DNA of 64,000 bases from Modestobacter sp. Leaf380 (GTDB lineage Bacteria; Actinomycetota; Actinomycetes; Mycobacteriales; Geodermatophilaceae). Of this stretch, positions 49,769 through 60,899 are shown piece after piece; within the stretch, counting starts at the first letter, position 1, and every line of letters starts with the position of its first letter. Below the pieces are notes generated by a model, which saw only the letters and a program-made list of their open reading frames with translations, was not told the origin of the DNA and searched no databases. The translations under genes and the position numbers were made by a program. The DNA is taken from NCBI RefSeq assembly GCF_001424485.1, contig NZ_LMQC01000001.1, positions 780,411 through 844,410 of the forward strand. The letters are read 5' to 3'.

Positions 49769-50377
49769 CTAGGAGATGTTCCCGGTCTCCGCGGCGACGG
49801 TGGTGTCGTCGCCGTGCCCGGTGCGGACGACGGTGTCGCCGTCCAGGGTCAGCAGCCGCTCCCGGATCGAGGTCAGGATCGTCGGCTTGTCGCTGTAGGA
49901 CCGCCCGGTGGCCCCGGGGCCACCGCAGAACAGCGTGTCGCCGGTGAAGACGGTGCCCAGCTCGGGGGCGTGGAGGCAGGTGCTGCCCGGGGAGTGGCCC
50001 GGGGTGTGCATGGCCACGAGCTGGGTGCCGGCGACGTCGAACGTGGTGCCCTCGACCAGGTCGTGGTCCGGGGCGGCGTCGGGGTGCACGACGTCCCAGA
50101 GCATCCGGTCGGCCGGGTTGAACCAGATCGGGGCGCCGGTGGCCTCGCGCAGCGCCACGGCGGCGGTGATGTGGTCGTTGTGCCCGTGGGTCAGCACGAT
50201 GGCGCCCAGGGCGCGTCCAGCGACCGCCGCGAGGATCGGGGCGGCGTCGTGGGGGGCGTCGATGACCAGGACCGTCTCGTCGTCGCCGACCAGCCACACG
50301 TTGTTGTCGACGTCGAAGTCCTGCCCGTCGAGGCTGAACACACCGCTGACCACGGTCTTGTCGATGCGCGCCGGCAT
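49769..50377 (-). CDS. Metallo-beta-lactamase fold protein paired with mscR
   Basis: 202 aa from ATG 50377, sharing one base with the mscR stop (TGATG). Metal ligands: 'LTHGHNDHITAAV', 'MHTPGHSPGSTCLH', 'VFTGDTLFCGG', 'TGHGDDTTV'. It resembles the glyoxalase II group. A homologous pair exists in Mycobacterium tuberculosis (Rv2259 mscR and Rv2260). It may hydrolyse the S-formyl-mycothiol made by MscR, completing formaldehyde detoxification; that role is inferred from pairing. Confidence 0.87.
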   Translation of the reverse strand: MPARIDKTVVSGVFSLDGQDFDVDNNVWLVGDDETVLVIDAPHDAAPILAAVAGRALGAIVLTHGHNDHITAAVALREATGAPIWFNPADRMLWDVVHPDAAPDHDLVEGTTFDVAGTQLVAMHTPGHSPGSTCLHAPELGTVFTGDTLFCGGPGATGRSYSDKPTILTSIRERLLTLDGDTVVRTGHGDDTTVAAETGNIS

Positions 50378-51462
50378 CAGAACACCACGACCGAGCGCAG
50401 CACGTCGCCGTGGTGCATCTTCTCGAACGCGGCCTCGACGTCGCCGATGGCGATGGTCTCGGAGACGAAGGCGTCCAGGTCGAAGCGGCCCTGCAGGTAC
50501 AGGTCGATGAGCATCGGGAAGTCCCGGCTGGGCAGGCAGTCGCCGTACCAGGAGGACTTCAGTGCACCGCCCCGGCCGAACAGCTCGATCAGCGGGAAGG
50601 TGATCTCCATCGTCGGGTTCGGCACGCCGACCAGCACGACGGTGCCGGCGAGGTCGCGGGCGTCGAAGGCCTGCTGGTAGACCGCCGGGTGGCCCACGGC
50701 GTCGATGGCGACGTCGACGCCGAACCCGCCGGTGAGCTCCTTGATCGCGGCGACCGCGTCGGTCTCCTTGGAGTTCACCGTGTGGGTGGCGCCCATGCCC
50801 GTGGCCCACTCGAGCTTGCGGTCGTCGATGTCGACGGCGATGACCTTCGCGGCCCCGGCCAGCCGGGCGCCGGCGATGGCGGCGTCACCGACACCACCGC
50901 AGCCGAAGACGGCGACGGTGTCGCCGCGGCCCACGCCACCGGTGTTGATCGCGGCACCGACGCCGGCCATCACGCCGCAGCCCAGCAGGCCCGCGGCGGT
51001 CGGGGAGGCGGCCGGGTCGACCTTGGTGCACTGCCCGGAGTGGACCAGCGTCTTCTCGGCGAACGCGCCGATGCCCAGCGCCGGGGACAGCGGGGTGCCG
51101 TCGGCCAGGGTCATCTTCTGGGTGGCGTTGTGGGTGTCGAAGCAGTACCAGGGCTTGCCCTTGGCACACGCCCGGCACTTCCCGCACACCGCGCGCCAGT
51201 TGAGGATCACGAAGTCACCCACGGCGACGTTCTCCACGCCCTCGCCGACCGCGGAGACCACGCCGGCGGCCTCGTGGCCGAGCAGGAACGGGAACTCGTC
51301 GTTGATCCCGCCCTCCCGGTAGTGCAGGTCGGTGTGGCAGACCCCGCACGCCTGCACGTCCACGATCGCCTCACCCGGACCCGGGTCGGGGATCAGGATC
51401 GTCTCCAGCGAGACGGGGGCACCCTTGCTGAGGGCGACGACGCCCTGGACCTCGTACGGCAT
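50377..51462 (-). CDS. mscR: S-(hydroxymethyl)mycothiol dehydrogenase / S-nitrosomycothiol reductase
   Basis: 361 aa from ATG 51462. Zinc-dependent class III-like alcohol dehydrogenase: catalytic zinc region '[15 protein letters not shown]' and 'GHEAAGVV', structural zinc cysteines in '[17 protein letters not shown]', NAD motif '[21 protein letters not shown]'. The sequence follows the mycothiol-dependent formaldehyde dehydrogenase branch ('[15 protein letters not shown]'). It oxidises S-hydroxymethyl-mycothiol or reduces S-nitrosomycothiol. Coupled to a metallo-beta-lactamase gene. Its presence implies the organism makes mycothiol. Confidence 0.93.
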   Translation of the reverse strand: MPYEVQGVVALSKGAPVSLETILIPDPGPGEAIVDVQACGVCHTDLHYREGGINDEFPFLLGHEAAGVVSAVGEGVENVAVGDFVILNWRAVCGKCRACAKGKPWYCFDTHNATQKMTLADGTPLSPALGIGAFAEKTLVHSGQCTKVDPAASPTAAGLLGCGVMAGVGAAINTGGVGRGDTVAVFGCGGVGDAAIAGARLAGAAKVIAVDIDDRKLEWATGMGATHTVNSKETDAVAAIKELTGGFGVDVAIDAVGHPAVYQQAFDARDLAGTVVLVGVPNPTMEITFPLIELFGRGGALKSSWYGDCLPSRDFPMLIDLYLQGRFDLDAFVSETIAIGDVEAAFEKMHHGDVLRSVVVF

Positions 51463-51648
51463 GCGGCCGAGCTTATGGGTGGTCCCCGCCGACCGCGTCC
51501 GGGCCTCCGTCCGTCGGCCAGGTGACGTTCTGGTCTCGCTCACCCTGCGATTGGTTGCAACGCGAACTACCGTCGCCTCCGGCATGGCCCGCGTCACAGC
51601 GGGCACCCAGCGTCTCCGGGGCTCGGCCCCGGTTCAGGAGGACCGTCG

Positions 51649-53055
51649 GTGGCTGTTCCCAGCTTCCTGGCTCGCGAGCGCATCATCGCGAAGCCGGGCT
51701 TCAACCGGTGGCTCATCCCACCGGCCGCCCTGGCCGTGCACCTGTGCATCGGCCAGGCGTACGCGACCAGCGTCTACAAGACCGCCCTGGTCGAGCACTT
51801 CGACGCCAGCCTGACCTCGATCGGCGTGGTCTTCTCCATCGCCATCGTGATGCTGGGCCTGTCGGCCGCGGTCTTCGGCACCTGGGTGGACCGCAACGGC
51901 CCGCGGGCGGCCATGTTCACCGCCGCCTGCTTCTGGTCCGTCGGCTTCCTGGTGGGCGCCCTCGGCATCGCCACCGACCAGCTGTGGCTGCTCTACCTGG
52001 GCTACGGCGTGCTCGGCGGGATCGGGCTGGGCATCGGGTACATCTCGCCGGTCTCCACGCTGATCAAGTGGTTCCCCGACCGCCCGGGCCTGGCCACCGG
52101 CATGGCGATCATGGGCTTCGGTGGTGGCGCGCTCATCGCGACCCCGCTGTCCCGCCAGCTGATGAGCCTCTACGACCCGGCCTACGACGGCACCGCGGCC
52201 ACCGTGCCCAGTGGCGGTGCCGTGGCCGGGCTGTTCGTCACCCTCGGCCTGGTCTACCTGGTCTACATGATGGCGGGGGCGTTCATCGTCCGCGTGCCGG
52301 CCGACGGCTGGAAGCCCGACGGCTTCGACCCCGCCTCGGTCAAGCAGAAGTCGCTGGTCACCACCGACAGCGTGTCCGCGGCCAACGCGATCAAGACCCG
52401 GCAGTTCTGGCTGCTGTGGGTGGTGCTGTTCTGCAACGTGACCGCGGGCATCGGCATCCTCGAGCAGGCCAGCCCGATGATCCAGGACTTCTTCCGCGAG
52501 GGAGACGCCTCCACCGTCGCCGCCGCGGCCGGAGCTGGGTTCGTCGGTCTCCTGTCGCTGTTCAACATGGCCGGCCGGTTCGTCTGGTCCTCGACCTCGG
52601 ACAAGATCGGCCGCAAGCCGATCTACATGGTCTACCTCGGCGTCGGGCTGCTGCTCTACGTCGCCCTGGCCACCGTCGGCAGCTCGGCGACCTGGCTGTT
52701 CGTCGTCCTGGCCGCGGTGATCATCAGCTTCTACGGCGGCGGGTTCGCCACCATCCCGGCCTACCTGCGCGACCTCTTCGGCACCTACCAGGTCGGTGCC
52801 ATCCACGGCCGGTTGCTCACCGCCTGGGCCGCGGCGGGCGTGGCCGGGCCGTTGATCGTCAACGGCGTCCTGGACACCCAGGGCACCCCCGGTGAGCTGG
52901 TCGCGGCGGACTACCGGATCGCCCTGTTCATCATGGTCGGCCTGCTCGCCGTCGGGTTCGTGGCCAACCTCCTCGTGACCCCGGTCGCCAGCAAGTGGCA
53001 CGAGCCCAAGACCGACACCACCCCCGCCACCCCGGAGAGGAGCGCCGCCCGATGA
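51649..53055 (+). CDS. OFA-family MFS transporter (oxalate/formate antiporter-like)
   Basis: 468 aa, GTG start with CAGGAGGA nine nt upstream. Twelve hydrophobic segments. The start 'FNRWLIPPAALAVHLCIGQAYATSVYKT', shortened here to its core, is typical of the OFA (oxalate:formate antiporter) family, as are 'GGIGLGIGYISPVSTLIKWF' and 'GFGGGALIATPL' and the loop motif 'DKIGRKPIY' between helices 8 and 9. Substrate is likely a small carboxylate but is not proven. Its stop overlaps a 45-aa gene that encodes its small subunit. Divergent from mscR across 186 bp. Confidence 0.9.
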   Translation: MAVPSFLARERIIAKPGFNRWLIPPAALAVHLCIGQAYATSVYKTALVEHFDASLTSIGVVFSIAIVMLGLSAAVFGTWVDRNGPRAAMFTAACFWSVGFLVGALGIATDQLWLLYLGYGVLGGIGLGIGYISPVSTLIKWFPDRPGLATGMAIMGFGGGALIATPLSRQLMSLYDPAYDGTAATVPSGGAVAGLFVTLGLVYLVYMMAGAFIVRVPADGWKPDGFDPASVKQKSLVTTDSVSAANAIKTRQFWLLWVVLFCNVTAGIGILEQASPMIQDFFREGDASTVAAAAGAGFVGLLSLFNMAGRFVWSSTSDKIGRKPIYMVYLGVGLLLYVALATVGSSATWLFVVLAAVIISFYGGGFATIPAYLRDLFGTYQVGAIHGRLLTAWAAAGVAGPLIVNGVLDTQGTPGELVAADYRIALFIMVGLLAVGFVANLLVTPVASKWHEPKTDTTPATPERSAAR

Positions 53056-53189
53056 GCTCACCCCAGCGCACGCAGTCGTCCACCCCGACCCTGCTGATCG
53101 TCATCGCCTGGCTGCTGGTCAGCATCCCGCTGGCCTACGGCCTGGTCCGCACGGTCATCACCGCCGCCCCGCTGTTCACCGGCGGCTGA
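53052..53189 (+). CDS. MFS transporter small subunit
   Basis: 45 aa, ATG overlapping the transporter stop (ATGA). A short polar N-terminus is followed by a single membrane helix 'LLIVIAWLLVSIPLAYGLV' and an Ala/Pro tail. Single-helix partners coupled to OFA-type MFS genes are a recognised family ('MFS transporter small subunit'). It probably stabilises or modulates the large subunit in the membrane. Ends just before a strong terminator. Confidence 0.8.
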   Translation: MSSPQRTQSSTPTLLIVIAWLLVSIPLAYGLVRTVITAAPLFTGG

Positions 53190-53205
53190 CCCGCCCGGTC
53201 TGCCC

Positions 53206-53242
53206 CGACGCCCCGTCCACCCCCGCGGTGGGCGGGGCGTCG
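53206..53242. terminator. Hairpin terminator between convergent transporter and purL operons
   Basis: 10-bp perfect stem (CGACGCCCCG / CGGGGCGTCG) extended inward by TCCACC/GGTGGG pairing, 17 nt after the small-subunit stop and 17 nt before the convergent stop at 53259. Confidence 0.75.
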
Positions 53243-53258
53243 TCGTGTGGGGGCGCCC

Positions 53259-53656
53259 TCAGGCGGGCGGGCCGCTGCGGAAGGGCCGCAGCGGGAGCAG
53301 CTCGGCGAGGTCGGCGCGGTTGCCGCTGGCGGCCACCCGCCCCTCGGCGACGGCCTGGTCCCAGGTCTGCAGCCCGCAGGCCATCCGCAGCCACGTGGCG
53401 GCGTCGGTCTCGACCACGTTGGGCGGGGTGCCGCGGGTGTGTCGCGGCCCCGGGATGCACTGCACGGCGACGTGCGGGGGCACCCGCACCTCCACCGACC
53501 GACCGGGCACCTGCTGGGCCAGCCAGCGCGCCGTCGTCTTGACCGCGGCGCCCAGGACCGCGCGGGGAGGCTGGTCGGCCTCCCCGCGCAGCCAGGGCAG
53601 CGCGGGCAGCAGCGCATCGCGCAGCGCCTCGGCCGGGATCGGCGGCGTCCCGGCCA

Positions 53657-53657
<1 letters not shown>
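53259..53657 (-). CDS. Sterol carrier-like protein
   Basis: 132 aa, start sharing one base with the purL stop (TGATG). Alpha/beta fold with '[31 protein letters not shown]', shortened: the strand-helix-strand region '[18 protein letters not shown]', then '[19 protein letters not shown]' and the C-terminal '[20 protein letters not shown]'. This is the actinobacterial 'sterol carrier family protein' often found behind purL. Predicted to bind a lipid or other hydrophobic ligand in the cytosol; no link to purine synthesis other than the operon is known. Confidence 0.83.
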
Positions 53658-55923
<2,266 letters not shown>

Positions 55924-55927
<4 letters not shown>

Positions 55928-56595
55928 GCGGAGAGGACTCCCTGGAGCACCGAGGTGAAGAACCCGAGCCCGTCGACCGAGGGCCCGGTGAGGTCCTCGA
56001 CGGCGTGCTCGGGGTGCGGCATGAGGCCCACGACGCGGCCGTCGGCGCTGGTGACGCCGGCGATGTCGCGGGAGCTGCCGTTGGGGTTGCCGCCCACGTA
56101 GCGGACGACGACGCGGCCCTCGCCCTCCAGGGCGTCGAGGTCGGCGTCGGAGCCGACGTAGCGGCCCTCGCCGTTCTTGACCGGGACGACGATGGTCTGG
56201 CCCTGCTCGTAGGAGGAGGTCCAGGCGGTGTCGGCGCGCTCGACGAGCAGGCCCTGGTCGCGGTTGCGGAAGTGCAGGTGGCTGTTGCGGGTGAGGGCGC
56301 CGGGCAGCAGCCCGGCCTCGCACAGCACCTGGAAGCCGTTGCAGATGCCCAGCACGGGCAGGCCCTGGCGGGCCCGGTCCACGACGGTGCGCATCATCGG
56401 GGCGCGGGCGGCGATGGCGCCGGCGCGCAGGTAGTCCCCGTAGGAGAACCCGCCGGGCAGCACGACCGCCTCGACGCCGGCGAGGTCGTCGTCGGCGTGC
56501 CAGAGGGCGACCGGTTCGGCCCCCGCCAGCCGGACGGCGCGGGCGGCGTCGACGTCGTCGAGCGAGCCCGGGAAGGTGATGACGCCGATGCGCAT
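55924..56595 (-). CDS. purQ: Phosphoribosylformylglycinamidine synthase, glutaminase subunit
   Basis: 223 aa. Class I glutamine amidotransferase: '[19 protein letters not shown]', '[18 protein letters not shown]', nucleophile Cys in '[20 protein letters not shown]' and the His/Glu pair in '[13 protein letters not shown]'. It releases ammonia from glutamine for PurL. Two nt separate it from purS and its stop overlaps purL, so all three subunits are made together. Confidence 0.97.
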
Positions 56596-56597
56596 GC

Positions 56598-56846
56598 TCA
56601 GACCCCCGGGGTGGGGTCGAGGTGCAGCTCGACGTCCTCGATGACCGGGTTGGCGAGCAGGGTCTCGGCGATCTCCCGCAGCTGAGCGGCGTCGGGGGTG
56701 CCCTCGACGTCGAGCACGAAGTGCTTGCCCTGCCGGACGCTGGTCACCCCGCCGTGGCCCAGGCGACCGAGGGCGCCGAGCACGGCCTGCCCCTGGGGGT
56801 CGGAGATCTCTGGCTTCAGGACGACGTCGACCACGACACGAGGCAC
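56598..56846 (-). CDS. purS: Phosphoribosylformylglycinamidine synthase subunit PurS
   Basis: 82 aa, GTG start directly behind a -10 box (leaderless). Typical PurS sequence: '[19 protein letters not shown]', '[16 protein letters not shown]', '[16 protein letters not shown]'. PurS dimers bridge PurL and PurQ in the FGAM synthase complex. First gene of the operon; the 175-bp gap upstream separates it from the divergent secreted-protein genes. Confidence 0.96.
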   Translation of the reverse strand: MPRVVVDVVLKPEISDPQGQAVLGALGRLGHGGVTSVRQGKHFVLDVEGTPDAAQLREIAETLLANPVIEDVELHLDPTPGV

Positions 56847-56853
56847 GACCAGG

Positions 56854-56859
56854 AGGGTA
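56854..56859 (-). promoter_or_regulatory. -10 box of leaderless purS transcript
   Basis: TACCCT on the minus strand lies 7 nt before the purS GTG with no ribosome site. Same hexamer and spacing as at purF. Confidence 0.45.
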
Positions 56860-57021
56860 CTGGGGCCTGGACCGGCGTTTCCCCGGTGTGTACGGCGGCC
56901 CGGGACCCCGACTCGTCGACGGAGTTCGCCGTTCGAGTGTGTTTCGGAACCCTGCCTGCCGATAGCGCTCGGGAGACGATCGGACGATCACGTTCCGGTG
57001 CACACCAGTCCGAGGAGTCCA

Positions 57022-57492
57022 GTGAACCTGCGCAAGCGATCCGGCGTCCTCGCCCTGCTGCTCGTCGCCATGCTCGGCGGCGGGGTGGCCTTCGCCGCCT
57101 GGATGGTCAGCGGCGGCGGGTCCGTCAACGGCGTGGCCGGGACGACGGTGGACTTCGCCGTCGTCGCCAGCACCCCGGCGTCCTCCCTGCTCTACCCCGG
57201 CGGGACGGCCGACCTGGCCGGCACCGTCACCAACCCCAACGGCTTCCCGGTGCGCATCACCCAGGTGGTCCTCCAGACGCCCACCACGAGCTCGGGCACC
57301 TGCACGGCCGGCAACATCACGCTGCCCCGGACCACCATCACCGGCCTGGCGATCGACGTGCCGGCGAACTCGACCACCACGGTGCTGACCCTGCCCGCCG
57401 CCGTCTCGATGCTGCCCACGGCCGCGGACGGCTGCAAGCAGGTGACGTTCACGGTGCCGGTCACCGCCACGGGCACGACCCTCCCCGTCTGA
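57022..57492 (+). CDS. Small secreted protein, SipW-type signal peptide-like (1)
   Basis: 156 aa from GTG 57022, with CGAGGAGT eight nt upstream. Signal region '[24 protein letters not shown]' in short form: hydrophobic core then '[11 protein letters not shown]'. The mature part is beta-rich with Thr/Val strands ('[18 protein letters not shown]'), a Cys pair and a C-terminal '[12 protein letters not shown]', an Ig-like fold resembling TasA/CalY-type exported proteins with SipW-dependent signals. Followed by a paralog and a third related gene. Probably a surface or matrix protein; no sortase motif. Confidence 0.75.
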   Translation: MNLRKRSGVLALLLVAMLGGGVAFAAWMVSGGGSVNGVAGTTVDFAVVASTPASSLLYPGGTADLAGTVTNPNGFPVRITQVVLQTPTTSSGTCTAGNITLPRTTITGLAIDVPANSTTTVLTLPAAVSMLPTAADGCKQVTFTVPVTATGTTLPV

Positions 57493-57531
57493 CGTGCGGC
57501 AGGGAGGTCTCCGGCGGGGAGGGGTGCGGCC

Positions 57532-58062
57532 GTGAGCGGACGGCACCGCCGGGGCACGGGCCGCCGCGGGGCGGGACGGGTGGCGGTCCTCGGGACCGCG
57601 CTCGCCCTCCTGTTCGGCGGCACCGGGGCCGCCTGGGCCGCGTGGAGCGCGTCGGGTGGGGGCGCCACGCAGGCCAGCGCGGTCACCCCGGTCGCCCTGA
57701 CCGTCACCGCGGTGCCCCAGGGCAACCCGGTCTTCCCGCGCACCGGGACCACGTACGCCAACCCGCTGACCGGGACCATCGGCTTCACGATCACCAACGC
57801 CAACCCCTACCCGGTCTCGCTCACCACGCTGACCCTGGGCAACGGGGTGGCCGCGGACCAGACGGCGTGCCCCACCGGGAACGTGCTGCCGGTGGTGACG
57901 ACGATCGACCGCTCCGGCGTCGCCGCGATCGTGGTGGCCGCCAACTCCACCAGCACCCCCGTCGTGCTGACCGGCGCGGTCTACATGCGGGCCGAGGCCC
58001 CCGGCGGCTGCGCCGGAGCGACCTTCACCGTGCCCGTGACGCTGTCGGGCACGTCGCTGTGA
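57532..58062 (+). CDS. Small secreted protein, SipW-type signal peptide-like (2)
   Basis: 176 aa. Basic N-terminus, hydrophobic core and '[20 protein letters not shown]', parallel to the previous gene's '[11 protein letters not shown]'. The mature part repeats the same plan: '[20 protein letters not shown]', a Cys pair around residues 120 and 162, and terminal '[13 protein letters not shown]' matching '[13 protein letters not shown]' of its neighbour. A tandem paralog, exported, probably Ig-like. Its stop overlaps the next GTG by 4 nt (GTGA). Confidence 0.75.
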   Translation: MSGRHRRGTGRRGAGRVAVLGTALALLFGGTGAAWAAWSASGGGATQASAVTPVALTVTAVPQGNPVFPRTGTTYANPLTGTIGFTITNANPYPVSLTTLTLGNGVAADQTACPTGNVLPVVTTIDRSGVAAIVVAANSTSTPVVLTGAVYMRAEAPGGCAGATFTVPVTLSGTSL

Positions 58063-58535
58063 GTCGGCCGACCCGGCCGACGCGGCCGACCCGGAGCCCG
58101 CGCCGTGCCCTCACCGCCGTCGTCGGCACCGCGGTCCTGCTGGTCGGCGGCGCCACCGCGTCCCGGGCGTCGTGGGCCGCGAGCACGGCCGTCGGGAGCT
58201 CGGCCTCCGTGGTCGCCGCGACGGTCCCCTCGGTGGCACCCGTCGTCGCCAAGCGGACCGACGGGACCCTCGGCTTCTCCGTGGCGGTGTCCTGGACCGC
58301 GGTGACCGTGGAGGGCGCCCCCGTCCGCGGGTACGAGGTGGCCCGCTTCGTCACCCCGCTGCTCGGCACCCCGACCCGCACCCCGGGTTCCGGCGCCTGC
58401 GACGCGGTCCTGACCGTCACCTCCTGCCTGGACACCGGCAGCCTGCTGGGCCTCGGCGGCGCCCTGACCTACGTCGTCACCCCGGTCTTCGCGACGAACT
58501 GGCGGGGCACGCCCGTCACCTCGAACTCCACGTGA
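58059..58535 (+). CDS. Small secreted beta-rich protein in the same operon (3)
   Basis: 158 aa, GTG overlapping the previous stop. Begins with three Arg-Pro-Thr repeats, then a signal region ending '[20 protein letters not shown]'. The mature part looks like a fibronectin/Ig-type domain ('[20 protein letters not shown]', 'YEVARFVTP', 'LTYVVTPVF') with two Cys. It shares the signal style but not the C-terminal motif of the two upstream proteins. Translational coupling suggests the three act together at the surface. Confidence 0.7.
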   Translation: MSRPTRPTRPTRSPRRALTAVVGTAVLLVGGATASRASWAASTAVGSSASVVAATVPSVAPVVAKRTDGTLGFSVAVSWTAVTVEGAPVRGYEVARFVTPLLGTPTRTPGSGACDAVLTVTSCLDTGSLLGLGGALTYVVTPVFATNWRGTPVTSNST

Positions 58536-58657
58536 GCGCAGGCGACCCGCCCCCCGTCAGCGGGAACGCCCGGTTTCGGGGCGATTCCGGGACGGTCCTG
58601 CCGATGGATCCCCCGACGACGCCACCGAGGCGGAGCGGAACAGGTGGGAGCAGGCAC

Positions 58658-59329
58658 GTGACCGACGTCCAGGCTCCCGGCCTGTCCCGGCCCGAGAGCG
58701 GCGGCACCGTCGAGGTGGTCGTCGACGGGTCCACCACGCTCGCGCACAGCACCGTGGAGAGCAGCCTCGAGCAGGAGCTGGTCCTCGAGGTCGGCGTCGA
58801 CGCCTCCGGTCGCCGGGTGCGGCTGTCCCTGGGCGCGGAGGTGTCGGTCTGGTGGAGCCCCACCGACGTCCCGGTCCGCTGCCGGCCCTACCAGGTCGCC
58901 GACGTCCGGGGCGGGACCGTGCCGACCTGGCGGCTGCGCCCGCTCGGCCCGGCCGACGACGGCGACCGCCGCTCCAGCCCGCGCGCCCCGCTGCACGTCC
59001 CGGTCGGGCTGGCCATGCCCTCGGGGATGCTGCTGGGCGAGACCGCCGACGTCAGCGAGGGCGGCCTGCGCGCCGTCTTCGTGGCCGAGCCCACCGTGGG
59101 CTTCGGCGACGTCGTCCACCCCCTCCCGGACGCCGGGGAGCGCGCCATGATGGCGATCGTGCTCGACGGCACCCGGGTCGAACTGCGCTGCCGGGTCGTG
59201 CAGCGCCAGCGCCTGGCCGACGGACGACGCACCCTGCGGGTCGCCTTCGAGGACCTGCCCGACGACGTCCGGGCCCGGCTGCGGTCCGCGACCGCCCTGG
59301 AGATCGGCCGCCGCGCGGCCCGGGTCTGA
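58658..59329 (+). CDS. PilZ-domain protein, likely c-di-GMP binding (1)
   Basis: 223 aa from GTG 58658, with a GGGAG site about 9 nt upstream; an ATG at 58604 is also in frame. An N-terminal YcgR-like strand domain (to about residue 95) is followed by a PilZ domain. The binding signature is 'RRSSPRAPLHVPV' (RxxxR-type) and 'DVSEGGLRAVF' (D/NxSxxG). Both parts of the c-di-GMP motif are intact. Full-length relative to the next gene, its paralog. Cytosolic receptor, possibly controlling the adjacent secreted proteins or motility; that link is inference. Confidence 0.83.
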   Translation: MTDVQAPGLSRPESGGTVEVVVDGSTTLAHSTVESSLEQELVLEVGVDASGRRVRLSLGAEVSVWWSPTDVPVRCRPYQVADVRGGTVPTWRLRPLGPADDGDRRSSPRAPLHVPVGLAMPSGMLLGETADVSEGGLRAVFVAEPTVGFGDVVHPLPDAGERAMMAIVLDGTRVELRCRVVQRQRLADGRRTLRVAFEDLPDDVRARLRSATALEIGRRAARV

Positions 59330-59398
59330 CCCCCGCACACCCACTCACCGACCCCGCACCGCGGCCGGCCGCCGCCGGACACCACGAGAGGACCCACC

Positions 59399-60046
59399 TT
59401 GGGACTGGCCAGCGCGATCGGCCGCGACCGACCCGACAGCGGTGCCCGGCTCACCGTGGTGGTCGACGACGCCCGGATGTCGAGCCAGACCCGCTGGTCC
59501 AGCGAGACCGAGCTGACCGCGGCCGTCGCCCGCACCCGGGACGGCCGGCGCGTCCGGCTGGCGCTGGGCAGCGAGATCACGCTGTGCTGGTCCCACCTCG
59601 ACGGCGTCCGCAGCCGCCGCTACCAGGTGGTCGACGTCCTCGGCGGCGGCGATCCGCAGTGGCGGCTGCACCCGCTGGCCCCCGCCGAGAGCGGCAACCG
59701 CCGCTTCGCCCCGCGGGCCGACGTCGCCGTCCCGGTGGGCGTGCAGGGTGACGCCGGCCTCGTCGTCGGCACCACGCTGGACCTGTCGGTCTCCGGCGCC
59801 CGGATCGCCTTCCCCGCCAACGTCCCGGGCACCCCGTTGCGGCCGCTGCCCGACACCGGTCAGACCGCGCGCGTCGTGCTGGTCCTGGACGACGTCCGAC
59901 TGGAGCTGGTCGCCGAGGTCGTGCGCCTGGACGCCCGGTCCGACGGCAGCCGCGAGATCCGGGCCGCCTTCAGCGACCTGGACGAGGCCGCCCGCGACAC
60001 CCTGCGGGCCGCCGTCGACCAGCTGCTGGCCGCGCCGGTCAGCTGA
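59399..60046 (+). CDS. PilZ-domain protein, likely c-di-GMP binding (2)
   Basis: 215 aa from TTG 59399, with GAGAGG eight nt upstream; shorter starts would cut the first strand domain. It is a paralog of the previous gene: N-terminal strand domain with '[20 protein letters not shown]', then the PilZ motif '[14 protein letters not shown]' and '[11 protein letters not shown]'. The motif is complete. The 3' end overlaps the convergent purC 3' end by 8 nt, so antisense interference between the two messages is possible. Confidence 0.83.
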   Translation: MGLASAIGRDRPDSGARLTVVVDDARMSSQTRWSSETELTAAVARTRDGRRVRLALGSEITLCWSHLDGVRSRRYQVVDVLGGGDPQWRLHPLAPAESGNRRFAPRADVAVPVGVQGDAGLVVGTTLDLSVSGARIAFPANVPGTPLRPLPDTGQTARVVLVLDDVRLELVAEVVRLDARSDGSREIRAAFSDLDEAARDTLRAAVDQLLAAPVS

Positions 60047-60899
60047 AGGGCGTGCCGGTCAGCTCCTCGTAGGCGGCCACGTAGCGCTCACGGGTGGCCG
60101 CGACGACGTCCTCGGGCAGCTCCGGGGCCGGGGACCGACGGTCCCAGCCCGAGGAGGTCAGCCAGTCCCGGACGTACTGCTTGTCGTAGGAGGGCTGCGC
60201 GGCACCCGGCGACCAGGTCACCGCCGGCCAGAACCGCGAGGAGTCCGGGGTGAGGACCTCGTCGGCCAGCACCAGCCCACCGTCGGCGACGCCGAACTCG
60301 AACTTGGTGTCGGCCAGCACGATGCCCGCGGCCGAGGCGGTCTCCGCCGCCCGCCGGTAGAGCGCCAGCGTCAGGTCGCGCAGCTGGGCGGCCTGATCGG
60401 CCCCGACCAGCTCGACGGTGCGGGCGAAGGTGATCGCCTCGTCGTGCTCCCCCACGTCGGCCTTGGTCGAGGGCGTGAAGACCGGCTGCGGCAGCCGGGA
60501 CCCCTCGACCAGCCCGGCCGGCAGCTCGACGTCCTGGATCGCGCCGTGCGCCTGGTACTCCACGGTGCCCGAGCCCGACAGGTAGCCGCGGGCAACGCAC
60601 TCGACCGGGGCCATCTCCAGCCGGCGGACCAGCATCGCCCGCCCGGCCACCTCGGCCGGCACGTCGGTGGCGCTGAGCAGGTGGTGGGTGGCACCGAAGG
60701 CGGCCAGCACGTCGGCGAGCTGGTCGAACCACCACACCGACAGCTGCGTCAGCACCCGCCCCTTGTCCGGGATGGGGGTGGGCAGCACTGCGTCGTAGGC
60801 CGAGATCCGGTCCGAGGCGACCAGCAGCAGCCGGCCCTCGCCGGCGTCGTAGACCTCGCGCACCTTGCCCCGGGCCAGCAGCGGCAGGTCCAGGGTCAC
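60039..60899 (-). CDS. purC: SAICAR synthetase
   Basis: 286 aa from GTG 60899, overlapping the purB stop by 4 nt. Conserved blocks: '[21 protein letters not shown]', cut short here, then '[19 protein letters not shown]', '[18 protein letters not shown]', '[20 protein letters not shown]' and '[14 protein letters not shown]'. It joins aspartate to CAIR using ATP, step 8 of purine synthesis. Coupled to purB, whose product acts in the next step. Confidence 0.97.
   Translation of the reverse strand: MTLDLPLLARGKVREVYDAGEGRLLLVASDRISAYDAVLPTPIPDKGRVLTQLSVWWFDQLADVLAAFGATHHLLSATDVPAEVAGRAMLVRRLEMAPVECVARGYLSGSGTVEYQAHGAIQDVELPAGLVEGSRLPQPVFTPSTKADVGEHDEAITFARTVELVGADQAAQLRDLTLALYRRAAETASAAGIVLADTKFEFGVADGGLVLADEVLTPDSSRFWPAVTWSPGAAQPSYDKQYVRDWLTSSGWDRRSPAPELPEDVVAATRERYVAAYEELTGTPFS

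Noticed and set aside
53190..53258. Possible small RNA or attC-like hairpin
   Set aside because: The structure is a simple convergent terminator with a perfect GC stem.
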